Assembly (NCBI RefSeq): GCF_000686805.1
Contig: NZ_KK366018.1
Coordinates: forward strand, 37,759 to 101,758
Source: Bacillus sp. UNC41MFS5
GTDB lineage: Bacteria > Bacillota > Bacilli > Bacillales_B > DSM-18226
Direction: 5' to 3'
DNA length: 64,000 nucleotides
The notes beneath the pieces were generated by a model. It did not search any database, was not told the origin of the DNA, and saw nothing but the letters and a program-made list of their open reading frames with translations. Within the stretch, counting starts at the first letter, position 1; each line of letters starts with the position of its first letter. The position numbers were made by a program, and so were the translations under genes. Of the stretch, positions 1 to 8,532 are shown in pieces.

Positions 1-548
1 TTATTACTTTTACTGCTGCTTTTATTACTTTTACTGCTACTATTATTATTTTTATTGTTATTTTTGGAATCTCCGTCTTTTTCTTGTGATTGTTGGTAAT
101 CAGTGTTTTCTTCATTTGCCTTTTCAATTTTTAAACCATAACTAATACTTTTAATGTGGAACATGGAGGAGCGAACAATTTCCTGACCGTTGACCAAATA
201 AATAGACTCATTATCTAACTTCATGAGTACTCCCTCTAAGGTCTCAGGGCCTCCACGATTAATTTTAATCCATTTGTATTTCATTAAGCCAAGCAGTTCG
301 TGGAAATTATCAGCTTTTATAAATGGGAAATCTTGAGGTACGTCAAGATCGAATTGCATCTTCTCCTTTAAATTATCTGTAAAACTTTTAATATGATTAG
401 TATTGTAGTAAACAAGTCCATCATCTTCCGTGAGAATGGCGAGAAATTCGTCGCTTGCATCCATTAACATCCCAATTTTGGATTCTGGTCCTCCTCTATC
501 AATCTTGATTACTCTGCCTATGAAATTTTTCATGATGTCTCTATCCAT
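1..548 (-). CDS. cotB: CotB-like spore coat protein (3' part cut off by window edge)
   Basis: The minus-strand frame opens at an ATG (548) preceded by a GGGGAGAA ribosome binding site and runs off the window start. It encodes about 182 residues. Two related modules are visible, each with an RGGPE motif (about residues 18-22 and 98-102), as in CotB outer-coat proteins. The last visible part changes to an Asn/Ser/Lys-rich low-complexity tail. In B. subtilis the Ser/Lys-rich C-terminus of CotB is phosphorylated by the kinase CotH, so the tail here is probably a coat phosphorylation substrate (inference). The DNA of the tail is made of imperfect short repeats. The C-terminus is not visible, so total length is unknown. 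Confidence 0.75.
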   Translation of the reverse strand, partial: MDRDIMKNFIGRVIKIDRGGPESKIGMLMDASDEFLAILTEDDGLVYYNTNHIKSFTDNLKEKMQFDLDVPQDFPFIKADNFHELLGLMKYKWIKINRGGPETLEGVLMKLDNESIYLVNGQEIVRSSMFHIKSISYGLKIEKANEENTDYQQSQEKDGDSKNNNKNNNSSSKSNKSSSKSN

Positions 549-590
549 AAAAATTCTCCCCTTACATTTCCCTAATTATATTTACACTGC

Positions 591-618
591 ATGTATATGT
601 AACACGGGAAGATGTTGT
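591..618 (-). promoter_or_regulatory. Possible sigma-K-like promoter of the cotB-like gene
   Basis: On the minus strand a CATATACAT element (591-599) lies about 16 nt downstream of an ACAAC element (614-618), about 45 nt before the coat gene start. This loosely resembles the sigma-K pattern (AC at -35, CATAnnnTA at -10). The -10 ending does not match, so this is a weak call based mainly on the expected mother-cell expression of cotB. Confidence 0.25.
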
Positions 619-814
619 CCTAATAAAATAGCCTGTTTATATTATTCAAGAGAAAAATAGGCAAGCCTTAATTAATTTCCCTTCAGCCCTTGTCATCAAG
701 TTCACTTGAATTCATTCTGCACAAGTTGTATTTTTCATTTTCTAAACCAGCAAGTAGTATAATATTGAAGTTACGATGAAATTTTAGAAAACATAAAGAA
801 GAAAGGAACGTTAG

Positions 815-2476
815 ATGAACACATCGTTAGAAATGCTTATTGATATATTTGAACGGGCGGCATTACTGTTGATTTGCCTGTTCTTTATGATTCGAATCCC
901 ACGATTTAAGGAATCGTTGCAAAAAGACCAGCATTCTCCCACAGAGCGTGTTGTCATTACACTTGTGTTTTGCCTATTTGCCATATTTGGTACGTATTCA
1001 GGGATAAATGTGGAAGGGTCACTGGTAAATGTCAGGATTATTGCTGTTGTTTCGGGTGGAATATTATTTGGACCCTGGGTAGGAATTATTACCGGTATTG
1101 TGTCAGGAGTCCATCGATATGTAATTGATATTGGTGGGATCACCTCAATCCCGTGCCTCATTACGAGCATTTTTGCAGGGATTGTATCGGGGTATATTAA
1201 TCGAAGAGTGAAGCGGTCTTTGCGCTGGATTTTTGGAATAGCAGCCGGAATGTTGTCGGAAATTTTGACCATGGTGTTAATTCTTGTGATGGCAAATCCG
1301 TTTGAACTAGGTTTGGATATTGTTTCTAAAATCGCATTCCCGATGATTTTAGGAGAGGTTAGCATTGGTTTAATTGTTTTGCTTGTGATGAGCGTCGAAG
1401 GTGAAAAGGAAATGATTGCAGCGAGACAGGCGAAGTTAGCATTGGATATCGCGAACAAGACACTGCCTTACTTTCGGTCGATTAATTCGGATTCCCTGAC
1501 GGAGATTTGTCGTATTATAAAAGATGATATCAAGGCCGACGCTGTAGCGATTACAGATACCCATAACGTGCTCACTTATGTGGGCTTTGGAGAAGAACGA
1601 TATGTCATTGGGCAGGAAATCATTAGTGATTTAACCAAAGAGGCCATTCACAGTGGGAAATTTATTATTCGGAATCAAGTTCAGGATCACCATACACCGC
1701 AAATTCACTCCCTGCTCATTGTTCCTTTTGAGGAGCATGGCGAGGTGACAGGCACTCTTAAAATCTATTACCGGAAAGCCTATAAAATGACCTATTCACT
1801 GCAGACGATGGCGATCGGATTATCGCAAATCATCTCCACACTAATGGAGGTTTCCCGGATTGAACAAATAAGGGAAGCTGCGAACAAGGCGGAATTGAAG
1901 GCACTCCAAACGAAAATTAATCCGCATTTTTTGTTTAATGCCCTCAATGCAATTGCCTCCACCACACGTAAAAATCCGGACAAGGCGCGTGAGCTGATTA
2001 TTAATCTTTCTGGCTATATGCGCTACAATTTAGAAGTTAGTGATGAATTGATTGATATCCATAAAGAATTGGCTCAAGTCCGAGATTACGTGGAAATAGA
2101 AAAGGCGCGTTTTGGCAGCCGTTTAACAGTGGAATATGAGGTAGATGATGTAAATGTGCACATACCGAGTCTTCTCATTCAGCCTTTAGTCGAAAATGCC
2201 ATTATCCATGGAATCTTAAAGATAAAAGGACCCGGAGTGGTGACCATTTCGGTCAAGAATTTGGAAAACAAAGTAAGAATTAGTGTGAAGGATACCGGGG
2301 CCGGAATTAGCGAGGATGTCATTCATCAGTTGTTGAATGATAATGTACCGGCCAACAAAATCGGCTTGTATAATGTTCACCAGCGAGTGAAACTCATTTA
2401 TGGACGTGGACTGGTCATTCACCGTCTGTCACCTGGAACTGAAGTCTTTTTTGATATAGTAAAGGAGAACCTATGA
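815..2476 (+). CDS. LytS/YpdA-type sensor histidine kinase
   Basis: Membrane sensor kinase of 553 residues. An N-terminal 5TMR-LYT region (about residues 5-195) carries the [20 protein letters not shown] segment typical of LytS. It is followed by a GAF-like domain (about 205-345), the histidine-kinase motif NPHFLFN with phospho-acceptor His371, and an HATPase domain (N-box VENAIIHG, G-box DTGAGIS). The size and order match LytS/BtsS/YpdA. The start has a GAAAGGAA ribosome binding site. Its stop overlaps the start of the response regulator by 4 nt (ATGA), so the two are translationally coupled. Known relatives sense extracellular pyruvate (E. coli BtsS and YpdA; B. subtilis LytS controls pftAB). 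The OFA transporter downstream suggests an organic-acid sensing role here rather than autolysis control (inference). Confidence 0.85.
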   Translation: MNTSLEMLIDIFERAALLLICLFFMIRIPRFKESLQKDQHSPTERVVITLVFCLFAIFGTYSGINVEGSLVNVRIIAVVSGGILFGPWVGIITGIVSGVHRYVIDIGGITSIPCLITSIFAGIVSGYINRRVKRSLRWIFGIAAGMLSEILTMVLILVMANPFELGLDIVSKIAFPMILGEVSIGLIVLLVMSVEGEKEMIAARQAKLALDIANKTLPYFRSINSDSLTEICRIIKDDIKADAVAITDTHNVLTYVGFGEERYVIGQEIISDLTKEAIHSGKFIIRNQVQDHHTPQIHSLLIVPFEEHGEVTGTLKIYYRKAYKMTYSLQTMAIGLSQIISTLMEVSRIEQIREAANKAELKALQTKINPHFLFNALNAIASTTRKNPDKARELIINLSGYMRYNLEVSDELIDIHKELAQVRDYVEIEKARFGSRLTVEYEVDDVNVHIPSLLIQPLVENAIIHGILKIKGPGVVTISVKNLENKVRISVKDTGAGISEDVIHQLLNDNVPANKIGLYNVHQRVKLIYGRGLVIHRLSPGTEVFFDIVKENL

Positions 2477-3252
2477 GAGCAATTATTGTAGAGGATGAAA
2501 TACCTGCACGTGAAGAACTGGAGTATTTAGTTGAAGCCTATAGTGAAATTGAAGTGATACAATACTTTGATGATGGCTTAGATGTATTAAAATTTTTGCA
2601 GGAGAATGAAACAGATGTAATCTTTCTAGATATTAACATTCCTTCCCTTAATGGTATGTTGTTAGCGAGTACTATAAGTAAATTTTCAAAAAAGCCATAT
2701 ATTGTCTTTACCACAGCTTATAAAGAGCATGCAGCACAAGCATTTGAACTAGAAGCCTTTGACTATATTTTAAAGCCCTATGACGAGAAGCGGATTGCCA
2801 CGATGTTAAGCAGGCTGGAATCTGCCTTTAAAAGAGATCATACCGAAACAACGCTTCCGGATAGAAAACTCGAATCGCATCTGAATCCTCAACTACAGCA
2901 AAGGGAAATCTCATCGAAGGCTTCTAATCGAATTAATTTGAAAAAGAACGATAAAATTATCGTGACAGATGTCAATGATATCTATTATGCAATCGCGAGA
3001 GAAAAAGTTACTTTGGTGTATACGAAAGAGGAGGAGTACACCATGCCGTTGAGCATAACGGAATTTGACGCACTATTACCAGAGAACCTTTTCTTTCGTT
3101 GTCATCGTTCTTATACGGTTAACCTGACCAAAATCCGTGAAATTGTTCCTTGGTTTAATCAAACCTACATGCTTCGTTTAAAAGATCTTTCTGAGGAAAT
3201 TCCGGTGAGTAGAAGCAAGGTGAAGGAGTTTCGACAAATTATGCATCTATAA
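2473..3252 (+). CDS. LytTR-family response regulator
   Basis: Response regulator of 259 residues. The receiver domain (about 1-120) has the acidic pocket EDE near residue 8, a phospho-acceptor Asp in FLDIN near residue 54 and the conserved Lys in LKPYD. A charged linker leads to a C-terminal LytTR DNA-binding domain (about 155-258) with the typical [12 protein letters not shown] segment. It overlaps the kinase gene by 4 nt and is its evident partner. LytTR proteins bind paired direct repeats about two helical turns apart; such a pair lies immediately downstream, before the MFS gene. The two-gene system plus OFA transporter parallels E. coli YpdAB-yhjX. Confidence 0.87.
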   Translation: MRAIIVEDEIPAREELEYLVEAYSEIEVIQYFDDGLDVLKFLQENETDVIFLDINIPSLNGMLLASTISKFSKKPYIVFTTAYKEHAAQAFELEAFDYILKPYDEKRIATMLSRLESAFKRDHTETTLPDRKLESHLNPQLQQREISSKASNRINLKKNDKIIVTDVNDIYYAIAREKVTLVYTKEEEYTMPLSITEFDALLPENLFFRCHRSYTVNLTKIREIVPWFNQTYMLRLKDLSEEIPVSRSKVKEFRQIMHL

Positions 3253-3253
3253 C

Positions 3254-3322
3254 CGCCATTCATTCCGAATAATAGGCATCTCATTCTGAAACCGATTTCC
3301 ATCTATTTTTCGATGCTATGAT
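3254..3322 (+). promoter_or_regulatory. LytTR-type direct repeat and promoter of the OFA transporter gene
   Basis: Two related 10-mers, CGCCATTCAT (3254-3263) and GGCATCTCAT (3275-3284), start exactly 21 bp apart. From memory the E. coli YpdB site is GGCATTTCAT-N11-GGCATTTCAT. The downstream copy matches that motif in 9 of 10 positions, the upstream copy in 7 of 10, and the spacer is the same. A TATGAT -10 element (3317-3322) with only a poor -35 follows, as expected of an activator-dependent promoter. Confidence 0.6.
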
Positions 3323-3385
3323 GATGATGTAGACAAAATCAATTAAACATTATCATTTTTACATGGAAGAAAAGAGGAGATCGCA

Positions 3386-4633
3386 ATGAAATCAGGAACA
3401 GATCGTCGATGGCTGATCGTGTTAGGAACGATTATTGTACAGATGGGATTAGGTACCATTTATACGTGGAGTCTTTTTAACCAGCCGTTGGTAGAACTCT
3501 TTCATTGGAAGTTAAATTCAGTTGCTATTACGTTTTCTATTACCAGCTTCGCCTTGGCATTCTCGACATTGTTTGCCGGAAAGTTGCAGGATAAATGGGG
3601 GCTTCGCCGTTTAATTGGTGTTGCAGGCCTTGTACTAGGATCAGGATTAATCCTTAGTTCCCAAGTATCATCTTTATGGATGCTTTATATTCTAGTAGGT
3701 GTGGTCGTTGGGGCAGCAGACGGTACTGCTTATATTACTTCATTATCAAATTTAATTAAGTGGTTTCCAGAGAGAAAAGGACTTATTTCTGGAATTTCTG
3801 TTGGTGCGTACGGTACAGGAAGTTTGTTATTCAAATTCATTAACGGTTCACTGATCCAATCAGTGGGAGTATCTCAAGCCTTCTTTTACTGGGGCTTAAT
3901 CGTAATGATATTAGTTGTGGGTGGTTCATTCCTTGTACGGGAAGCAAAAATGGGTCAAGCGGCACAAACCCTTAGTGCCAGCGTCCAAAAAGATTTCACT
4001 GTTAAAGAAATGCTTAAAACTAAGCAAGCGTATCTATTATTTGTTATTTTCTTCACGGCTTGTATGAGTGGGTTATTCTTAATTGGAATCGTGAAGGATA
4101 TTGGTGTTAGCTTGGCAGGACTTGATATAGAAACAGCAAGTAATGCTGTGGCATTAGTTGCCATCTTTAATACAAGTGGACGCATCATTCTCGGGGCCTT
4201 ATCAGATAAAGTCGGCCGTTTAAGAGTAGTATCATTTGCACTTCTTGTTACTGCAGCAGCTGTGACCGTATTAAGCTTTGTCCAACTTAATTATGCATTG
4301 TTCTTTGCCTGTGTTGCCGGGATTGCCTTCTGTTTTGGCGGGAATATTACGATCTTTCCTGCGATTGTCGCTGATTTCTTTGGTTTGAAAAATCAAAGCA
4401 AAAACTACGGCATCATTTATCAAGGTTTCGGAATTGGAGCCATATCTGCATCATTTATTGCTTCTGCCTTAGGTGGATTTATTCCTACCTTTAAGCTTAT
4501 TGCCGTTCTGAGCGTTGTATCATTACTCATCGCCATGACCATTAAGGCACCGAATGTTGGAAATCCGAAAACGAAGGAAAAAAGGGATCATGGGAAGGTT
4601 CACAACCTTTCACCAGAGACACGAGCAAGTTAA
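3386..4633 (+). CDS. OFA-family MFS transporter (YhjX-like; probable pyruvate or other monocarboxylate carrier)
   Basis: MFS permease of 415 residues with 12 predicted hydrophobic segments. The first segment has the OFA-family pattern GLGTIYTWSLFNQPL, and the loop between helices 2 and 3 has the usual MFS form (AGKLQDKWGLRRL). The start ATG has an AGAGGAG ribosome binding site. The family contains oxalate/formate antiporters and E. coli YhjX, the target of the pyruvate-responsive YpdAB system. A LytS/LytTR pair lies directly upstream and a LytTR-type direct repeat precedes the gene, so the transporter is probably its regulated output. Substrate identity is inferred from that arrangement only. 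Confidence 0.82.
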   Translation: MKSGTDRRWLIVLGTIIVQMGLGTIYTWSLFNQPLVELFHWKLNSVAITFSITSFALAFSTLFAGKLQDKWGLRRLIGVAGLVLGSGLILSSQVSSLWMLYILVGVVVGAADGTAYITSLSNLIKWFPERKGLISGISVGAYGTGSLLFKFINGSLIQSVGVSQAFFYWGLIVMILVVGGSFLVREAKMGQAAQTLSASVQKDFTVKEMLKTKQAYLLFVIFFTACMSGLFLIGIVKDIGVSLAGLDIETASNAVALVAIFNTSGRIILGALSDKVGRLRVVSFALLVTAAAVTVLSFVQLNYALFFACVAGIAFCFGGNITIFPAIVADFFGLKNQSKNYGIIYQGFGIGAISASFIASALGGFIPTFKLIAVLSVVSLLIAMTIKAPNVGNPKTKEKRDHGKVHNLSPETRAS

Positions 4634-4652
4634 TAGAGCAAGTTAGAAATGA

Positions 4653-4686
4653 GGCAGCGAACCCCTATGGGGTCGTTGCCTTTCGT
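4653..4686 (+). terminator. Rho-independent terminator after the OFA transporter
   Basis: GGCAGCGAACCCC pairs with GGGGTCGTTGCC around a TAT loop (one G-U pair and one bulged base), followed by a short T run. Confidence 0.7.
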
Positions 4687-4800
4687 GCTATATAGGAAAA
4701 ATACTTCAATTTCATTAGATAAGAAATAATCCAGTGAATGAAAAAAATTGTTTTTACAAAAAATAATAAAGCAACAGGTCATTAACTAGGAGGTATTGCC

Positions 4801-5022
4801 ATGCCTAAAGTTGAAGTAGCTTGTTCAATCTCCAACTGCTCGTTTTATGGAGAAGGAAATGTTTGTACAGCGGAAAAAATCATGGTTGAAATAGATAACC
4901 ATGCACGCTATGATACAGAATTTTCTTCTGAATTAGGTGAAAAGAATCATGTGGATACGGCAGGTACCTCAGCAGAAACCTGTTGTAAAACCTTCAAACC
5001 AAAACGAAGCAAAAATAGTTAA
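4801..5022 (+). CDS. DUF1540-type cysteine-rich small protein
   Basis: A 73-residue protein preceded by an excellent AGGAGG ribosome binding site 7 nt before the ATG. Four Cys residues are spaced as in DUF1540 (CSISNCSFY near the start, VCTAEKIMVE, then ETCCKTF near the end), consistent with a small metal- or disulfide-stabilised fold. The function of the family is not known. It stands alone between two strong terminators, so it is probably monocistronic. Confidence 0.75.
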   Translation: MPKVEVACSISNCSFYGEGNVCTAEKIMVEIDNHARYDTEFSSELGEKNHVDTAGTSAETCCKTFKPKRSKNS

Positions 5023-5036
5023 ACGGATTCTGTTGT

Positions 5037-5090
5037 AAAAAAGACGGGCATAGCCTTCCCAAAAGGAAGAACCAGCCCCGTCTTTTTTTA
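5037..5090 (+). terminator. Strong terminator after the DUF1540 gene
   Basis: AAAAAAGACGGG (5037-5048) pairs with CCCGTCTTTTTT (5077-5088). A second inner stem CTTCC/GGAAG sits in the loop. The A and T tracts allow termination in both directions. Confidence 0.88.
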
Positions 5091-5185
5091 TTGATTTGTT
5101 CATTTTTTATTATTTTTACAGCACACAGGATTATTGAATAATTAATAAAATATAATAAATAAAAAGAAAAAATAGGCGGGATCAC

Positions 5186-5653
5186 ATGATGAAGAAGATG
5201 AATTATTTGTTCTCTTTATTGTTAGTTTCAATGGGTTTAGCTGCTTGTACCCCACAACAGGATGTGGTGAATGAAAAGCCACCGGTATCAGAACCAGACG
5301 GAGAAAATCCGTCAAAACCCAATGGGCCAGTTTCAGAAGAACCAGTGGAAGAAGTTTATCACAATGAAGTCTTTAAAGATGTTGTCGTTACAGAAAAAGC
5401 AAATACAATCATTGTGACAGGGAAAGCCCAAGTTTTTGAAGGGGTCTTTCAATATGCTCTTTATGATGGAGAAAAAGTCGTTAAAGAAGGGAACTACCAG
5501 ACAGAGGGTGCACCAGCTTGGGGGGGATTTGAAATCACATTTGCCAAGGAGTTAGTATCTACAGATACCAGCAAATTAGAATTATTTGTATATTCCGCAA
5601 AAGATGGCTCAAAAATAAATACGTTAGAAATTCCAATAGCCTTAGACAACTGA
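5186..5653 (+). CDS. Lipoprotein with Gmad2 immunoglobulin-like domain
   Basis: A 155-residue protein with a lipoprotein signal peptide: Met-Lys start, hydrophobic core and lipobox LAAC with lipid-attachment Cys21. An acidic Pro/Glu-rich linker (about 22-60) follows. The C-terminal domain (about 60-155) has the Gmad2 hallmarks TGKAQVFEGVFQYAL, the GAPAWGGFEI segment and a closing beta-strand. Gmad2 domains occur in spore-germination and cell-surface lipoproteins, with GerM-type domains in some. It is probably anchored on the outer face of the membrane, and its ligand is unknown. The start MMKKM could be either of the first two Met codons. Confidence 0.75.
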   Translation: MMKKMNYLFSLLLVSMGLAACTPQQDVVNEKPPVSEPDGENPSKPNGPVSEEPVEEVYHNEVFKDVVVTEKANTIIVTGKAQVFEGVFQYALYDGEKVVKEGNYQTEGAPAWGGFEITFAKELVSTDTSKLELFVYSAKDGSKINTLEIPIALDN

Positions 5654-5670
5654 GGCTGCATTTTCTAAGA

Positions 5671-6096
5671 TTAACGCTTTCTTGCACTAAGCGTCATTTT
5701 ATCCATACTAGCAGCGACTGTAATCCCAATAGCATATCGAATCAAATCCACTGTAAGAAAACCTTTTCCAAGTATTAATGCTCCAAGTACTGTACCCCGA
5801 AGCTGATTGATCCATTCAGCTTGATAGAGCTGACTGAATTCAATGCTATAACTGAATAAAAAACTAAGGGAGATTGCTATTAGGAGGCTCTTTCGCACCA
5901 ACAAGAAACGGAATGCAAAATAAACCATCATCGCCCACAGGGCATCCCCGGCATTCTCCGCAATAAGTAACGGGAGAAGGTGAGAGAATTTTCTCGAGGC
6001 CAGGCCAAAGATGATGGTAAGAATAACAGCGAACACATAACGAGTCCTCATGTTATGTGGTGTAATTGATTCCTTTTTTGGATGGTGGGTAGTCAT
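5671..6096 (-). CDS. DUF2809 family membrane protein
   Basis: A 141-residue integral membrane protein with about four hydrophobic segments. It shows the DUF2809 pattern: a first helix ending in GLASRKF, then LLPLLIAENAGDALWAMMVYF and the YSIEFSQLYQ segment. The function of the family is unknown. It converges with the Gmad2 lipoprotein gene, with only 17 nt between the two stop codons and no clear terminator there. The ORF carries an extra N-terminal Met; the methionine at residue 16 (MRTRYVFA) is an alternative start. Confidence 0.7.
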   Translation of the reverse strand: MTTHHPKKESITPHNMRTRYVFAVILTIIFGLASRKFSHLLPLLIAENAGDALWAMMVYFAFRFLLVRKSLLIAISLSFLFSYSIEFSQLYQAEWINQLRGTVLGALILGKGFLTVDLIRYAIGITVAASMDKMTLSARKR

Positions 6097-6328
6097 TCAT
6101 ATCACTCTTTTCTCCTCATACCTATAAGTTTGAATATACTTGTATTTTTCGATTGAAGCAATGAAAAAAAGAATAGAGATCTTTTTAGAAAATAGAACTA
6201 TGTTATTGCTGGGGAGGTGACAATAATCACTTCCTTGGCTTTTTTTAATCTTATTAATTAAAAAAAAGAAGGAATGACAACCTATCGTCAAGAATAGGAA
6301 TAGGTGAAGATGAACAGGGGTGAAATGA

Positions 6329-7153
6329 ATGCTAACACGTGAAGATATATTGAAAATAAAAGAACTTCAGGGGGTTTGTGAAAAAGAGGGTGGATTTAAC
6401 CTGAAGCTAAATTTTGATATGCTTGAAAATCGGATTGGAAAACAAAAAGAAGACTTATTCCATTATGAAGGTGGCAAGCTTGTCGGTTTTCTGGGCATCT
6501 ATGGTTTTGGTGATAAAGTAGAACTTTGTGGAATGGTACACCCCGATTACCGAAGAAAAGGAATCTTTTCTGAGTTGATGGAAAGGGGCCTACTAGAGTC
6601 GAAAAAACGATATACTACGATTTTGTTAAATGCTCCTACAGAATCTCAATCAGCCAAGCAGTTTTTGAAAAACGTTCCTTGTGCTTTTTCAGTTGCTGAG
6701 TATCAAATGAAATGGCAGGAAACTCAATTGTCTGAGGATCCGACTGTTACATTGCGCCCGTCTATTTCTTCAGAAGATTGGGAAGCCGAAATCCAACTCG
6801 AAGTTTTGGGGTTCGGTATCAATGAAGATGCTGCACGAGAGTTTAACCAATCGATTAGGGAGACCAGCAGTGACGAACGTTTCATTATTGAAGCAGAAGG
6901 AAAAATTGCTGGAAAAATGCGCGTTTCCGAATCGAATGGTGAAGCCTGGATCTATGGTTTTGCCGTTTTTCCTGAACTCCAGGGAAAAGGGATTGGAAGA
7001 AAAGCCTTAACGAATGTAGTAATCAGGGAGCACCAAAAAGGATTACCTATTTTTCTCGAGGTAGAGGCCAAAAATGCCAATGCCCTAAGACTCTACGAAT
7101 CATGTGGATTTAGAAGCTACCATTCTCAAGATTACTATCTATATGAAAAGTAA
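6329..7153 (+). CDS. Tandem-domain GNAT N-acetyltransferase
   Basis: A 274-residue protein with two GNAT domains. The N-terminal domain (about 1-130) has the acetyl-CoA loop in MVHPDYRRKGIFSELM. The C-terminal domain (about 140-274) has the stronger motif VFPELQGKGIGRKAL and an ENANAL-like tail (EAKNANALRLYESCGF). Two-domain GNATs of this size in Bacillus acetylate small molecules or antibiotics, but no substrate can be read from the sequence. A hairpin terminator follows, and the gene seems to stand alone. Confidence 0.8.
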   Translation: MLTREDILKIKELQGVCEKEGGFNLKLNFDMLENRIGKQKEDLFHYEGGKLVGFLGIYGFGDKVELCGMVHPDYRRKGIFSELMERGLLESKKRYTTILLNAPTESQSAKQFLKNVPCAFSVAEYQMKWQETQLSEDPTVTLRPSISSEDWEAEIQLEVLGFGINEDAAREFNQSIRETSSDERFIIEAEGKIAGKMRVSESNGEAWIYGFAVFPELQGKGIGRKALTNVVIREHQKGLPIFLEVEAKNANALRLYESCGFRSYHSQDYYLYEK

Positions 7154-7182
7154 TTTCAAGTAAAGCATATTGGAATTTAAAG

Positions 7183-7210
7183 AAAGATGCTTTGTAATGC
7201 ATCTTTTTTT
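7183..7210 (+). terminator. Terminator after the tandem GNAT gene
   Basis: AAAGATGC (7183-7190) pairs with GCATCTTT (7199-7206), followed by a T run. Confidence 0.8.
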
Positions 7211-7307
7211 ATATAATTATAGATTGTTGTTTTTTCAAGTTCGCTCATAGAAGCATATAATTCGCTCATAAAGCTCATAAATTATAATTAAGAAGAGGAT
7301 GATCTCA

Positions 7308-7829
7308 TTGAATAGAAGAACTTTACTGGTATCTTCATTACCAGGTTTTAATGAAGAAATTGGCCGTTGGCTATGGTGTCTAGAGGATGTTCGCCGTACT
7401 CTTTTAACGGAATTAACTGGTATTACCCAAACGATACTCGATACCAAAATAGATGAAAGACAAACGATTGGCTCGTTGTTGTATCACATAGCCTTGATTG
7501 AAGCAGATTGGTTATATGAAGAGGTACTTGTTACCGAATGGGATCCCGATATACGCTCAATGTTTCCGATCGAACACAGGTCCGAAGATGGCTCTTTAGC
7601 TCACGTGGAGGGACAAAGTTTAGACGAACATTTTTACCGCCTAAATAAAGTTCGTGAAGTATTTCTTTCCCATTTTCGTTCGATGGACCTAACAGATTGG
7701 CGTAAACCTAGAGTACTAGAACCATATGATGTCACACCTGAATGGGTTGTCTATCATTTGATTGAACATGAATCCCATCATCGAGGACAGATTTTCCAGA
7801 TGCTTAGAAAATTTCGGAAGGATTTATAA
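7308..7829 (+). CDS. DinB-fold (YfiT/DUF664-like) protein
   Basis: A protein of about 173 residues in the DinB four-helix family, with a predicted metal site from His in LLYHIALIEADW and the C-terminal motif HLIEHESHHRGQIFQML. DinB relatives include bacillithiol-S-transferases and other thiol-dependent enzymes; the exact role is not evident. An in-frame ATG at 7299 directly abuts the AGAAGAGG ribosome binding site, so the TTG at 7308 (9-nt spacing) is the better start. Confidence 0.75.
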   Translation: MNRRTLLVSSLPGFNEEIGRWLWCLEDVRRTLLTELTGITQTILDTKIDERQTIGSLLYHIALIEADWLYEEVLVTEWDPDIRSMFPIEHRSEDGSLAHVEGQSLDEHFYRLNKVREVFLSHFRSMDLTDWRKPRVLEPYDVTPEWVVYHLIEHESHHRGQIFQMLRKFRKDL

Positions 7830-7926
7830 ATTTGTTACAATAAATTTACATAGAATTTTTAAAGGGTTTCATCCATTTTTGCCTAATTCTATACGTAAGA
7901 AATATTAAAGGGAGGAAGTGGAGAGA

Positions 7927-8127
7927 ATGAAACGACAAAAGACCTTTTTTATTTTTAAAGATTTGATATTTGAAGTCAAAAAGCCCGAAATAACACTAAA
8001 ACAAATCAGAGTTTCAGAGATTAAATTTGAAAATGAGGAATATAAAGCACTTCGCAAAAAATTCGATGAAGATCTTTTTACTATAGAAAAAAAACCTGAG
8101 GGTTGGTTTATTACGGAGAAAGAGTAA
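7927..8127 (+). CDS. Small hypothetical protein
   Basis: A 66-residue charged, Lys/Glu-rich protein that I do not recognise. A GGGAGG ribosome binding site (about 7911-7916) sits 10 nt before the ATG at 7927. The in-frame GTG at 7918 is too close to that site to be used. No signal peptide or membrane segment is seen. The last residues (KKPEGWFITEKE) look like a small beta-hairpin. A strong terminator follows 70 nt downstream. Confidence 0.55.
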   Translation: MKRQKTFFIFKDLIFEVKKPEITLKQIRVSEIKFENEEYKALRKKFDEDLFTIEKKPEGWFITEKE

Positions 8128-8197
8128 GCCCTTCTGGTTTGAGGTGTTTTTTTTGCAAGGGATATAACAATTACTTTAAACACGATTAAGTGTAAAC

Positions 8198-8245
8198 AAA
8201 AAAAGGGTCAGTCTCTCATTACTTTGAGGGACTAACCCTTTTTTG
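8198..8245. terminator. Strong bidirectional terminator
   Basis: AAAAAAGGGT-CAGTCTCTCA pairs with TGAGGGACT-AACCCTTTTTT. It insulates the sigma-54 regulatory region that follows from upstream transcription. Confidence 0.85.
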
Positions 8246-8276
8246 GTATCTTCGAAAATGGTTAAGAGTTATACTT

Positions 8277-8343
8277 TTCCGAAAAAACGGAAAATTCCTG
8301 TTTTTCGGAAAAGGTACATAGATCTAATTCCGAAAATGCGGAA
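8277..8343 (+). promoter_or_regulatory. Triple 16-bp inverted repeats, likely sigma-54 activator (bEBP) sites
   Basis: Three copies of TTCCG-N6-CGGAA occur: 8277-8292 (exact, extended to TTTTCCG/CGGAAAA), 8295-8310 (one mismatch, TTCCT) and 8328-8343 (exact). Their centres are 18 and 33 bp apart, so the outer pair is 51 bp apart, close to five helical turns. They lie 95-160 bp upstream of a -24/-12 promoter, the usual position for enhancer-binding-protein sites. The activator gene was not found in the window. Confidence 0.65.
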
Positions 8344-8437
8344 AATTTATATTATCTTTAACCAAGAAAAATAAATAAATGTTGGGTACTTAAGGATTTC
8401 TGCCCTTTTTCATTAATTCTGAATAATAAAATATATT

Positions 8438-8453
8438 TGGCATAAAACTTGCA
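8438..8453 (+). promoter_or_regulatory. Sigma-54 (SigL) -24/-12 promoter of the CoA-transferase operon
   Basis: TGGCAT-N5-TTGCA with the exact 12-bp GG-to-GC spacing (GG 8439-8440, GC 8451-8452). It matches TGGCAC-N5-TTGCW except for the last base of the -24 element. The predicted transcript start is near 8464, about 70 nt before the scoA ATG. Confidence 0.8.
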
Positions 8454-8532
8454 ATCTAATAAATGAATGCGCTTTCGCTATAGGGATCAGCATGTTTCGG
8501 AGGCACGAATCTATAAAAAAGGAGAAAAGATA

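Noticed and set aside
811..1458. 215-residue minus-strand frame opposite the lytS-like gene
   Set aside because: It is fully antisense to a clear LytS homologue, has no ribosome binding site and shows no protein-like motifs.
6097..6291. 64-residue minus-strand frame upstream of the DUF2809 gene
   Set aside because: Low-complexity composition, no ribosome binding site and no recognisable domain; probably chance opening in A/T-rich DNA.
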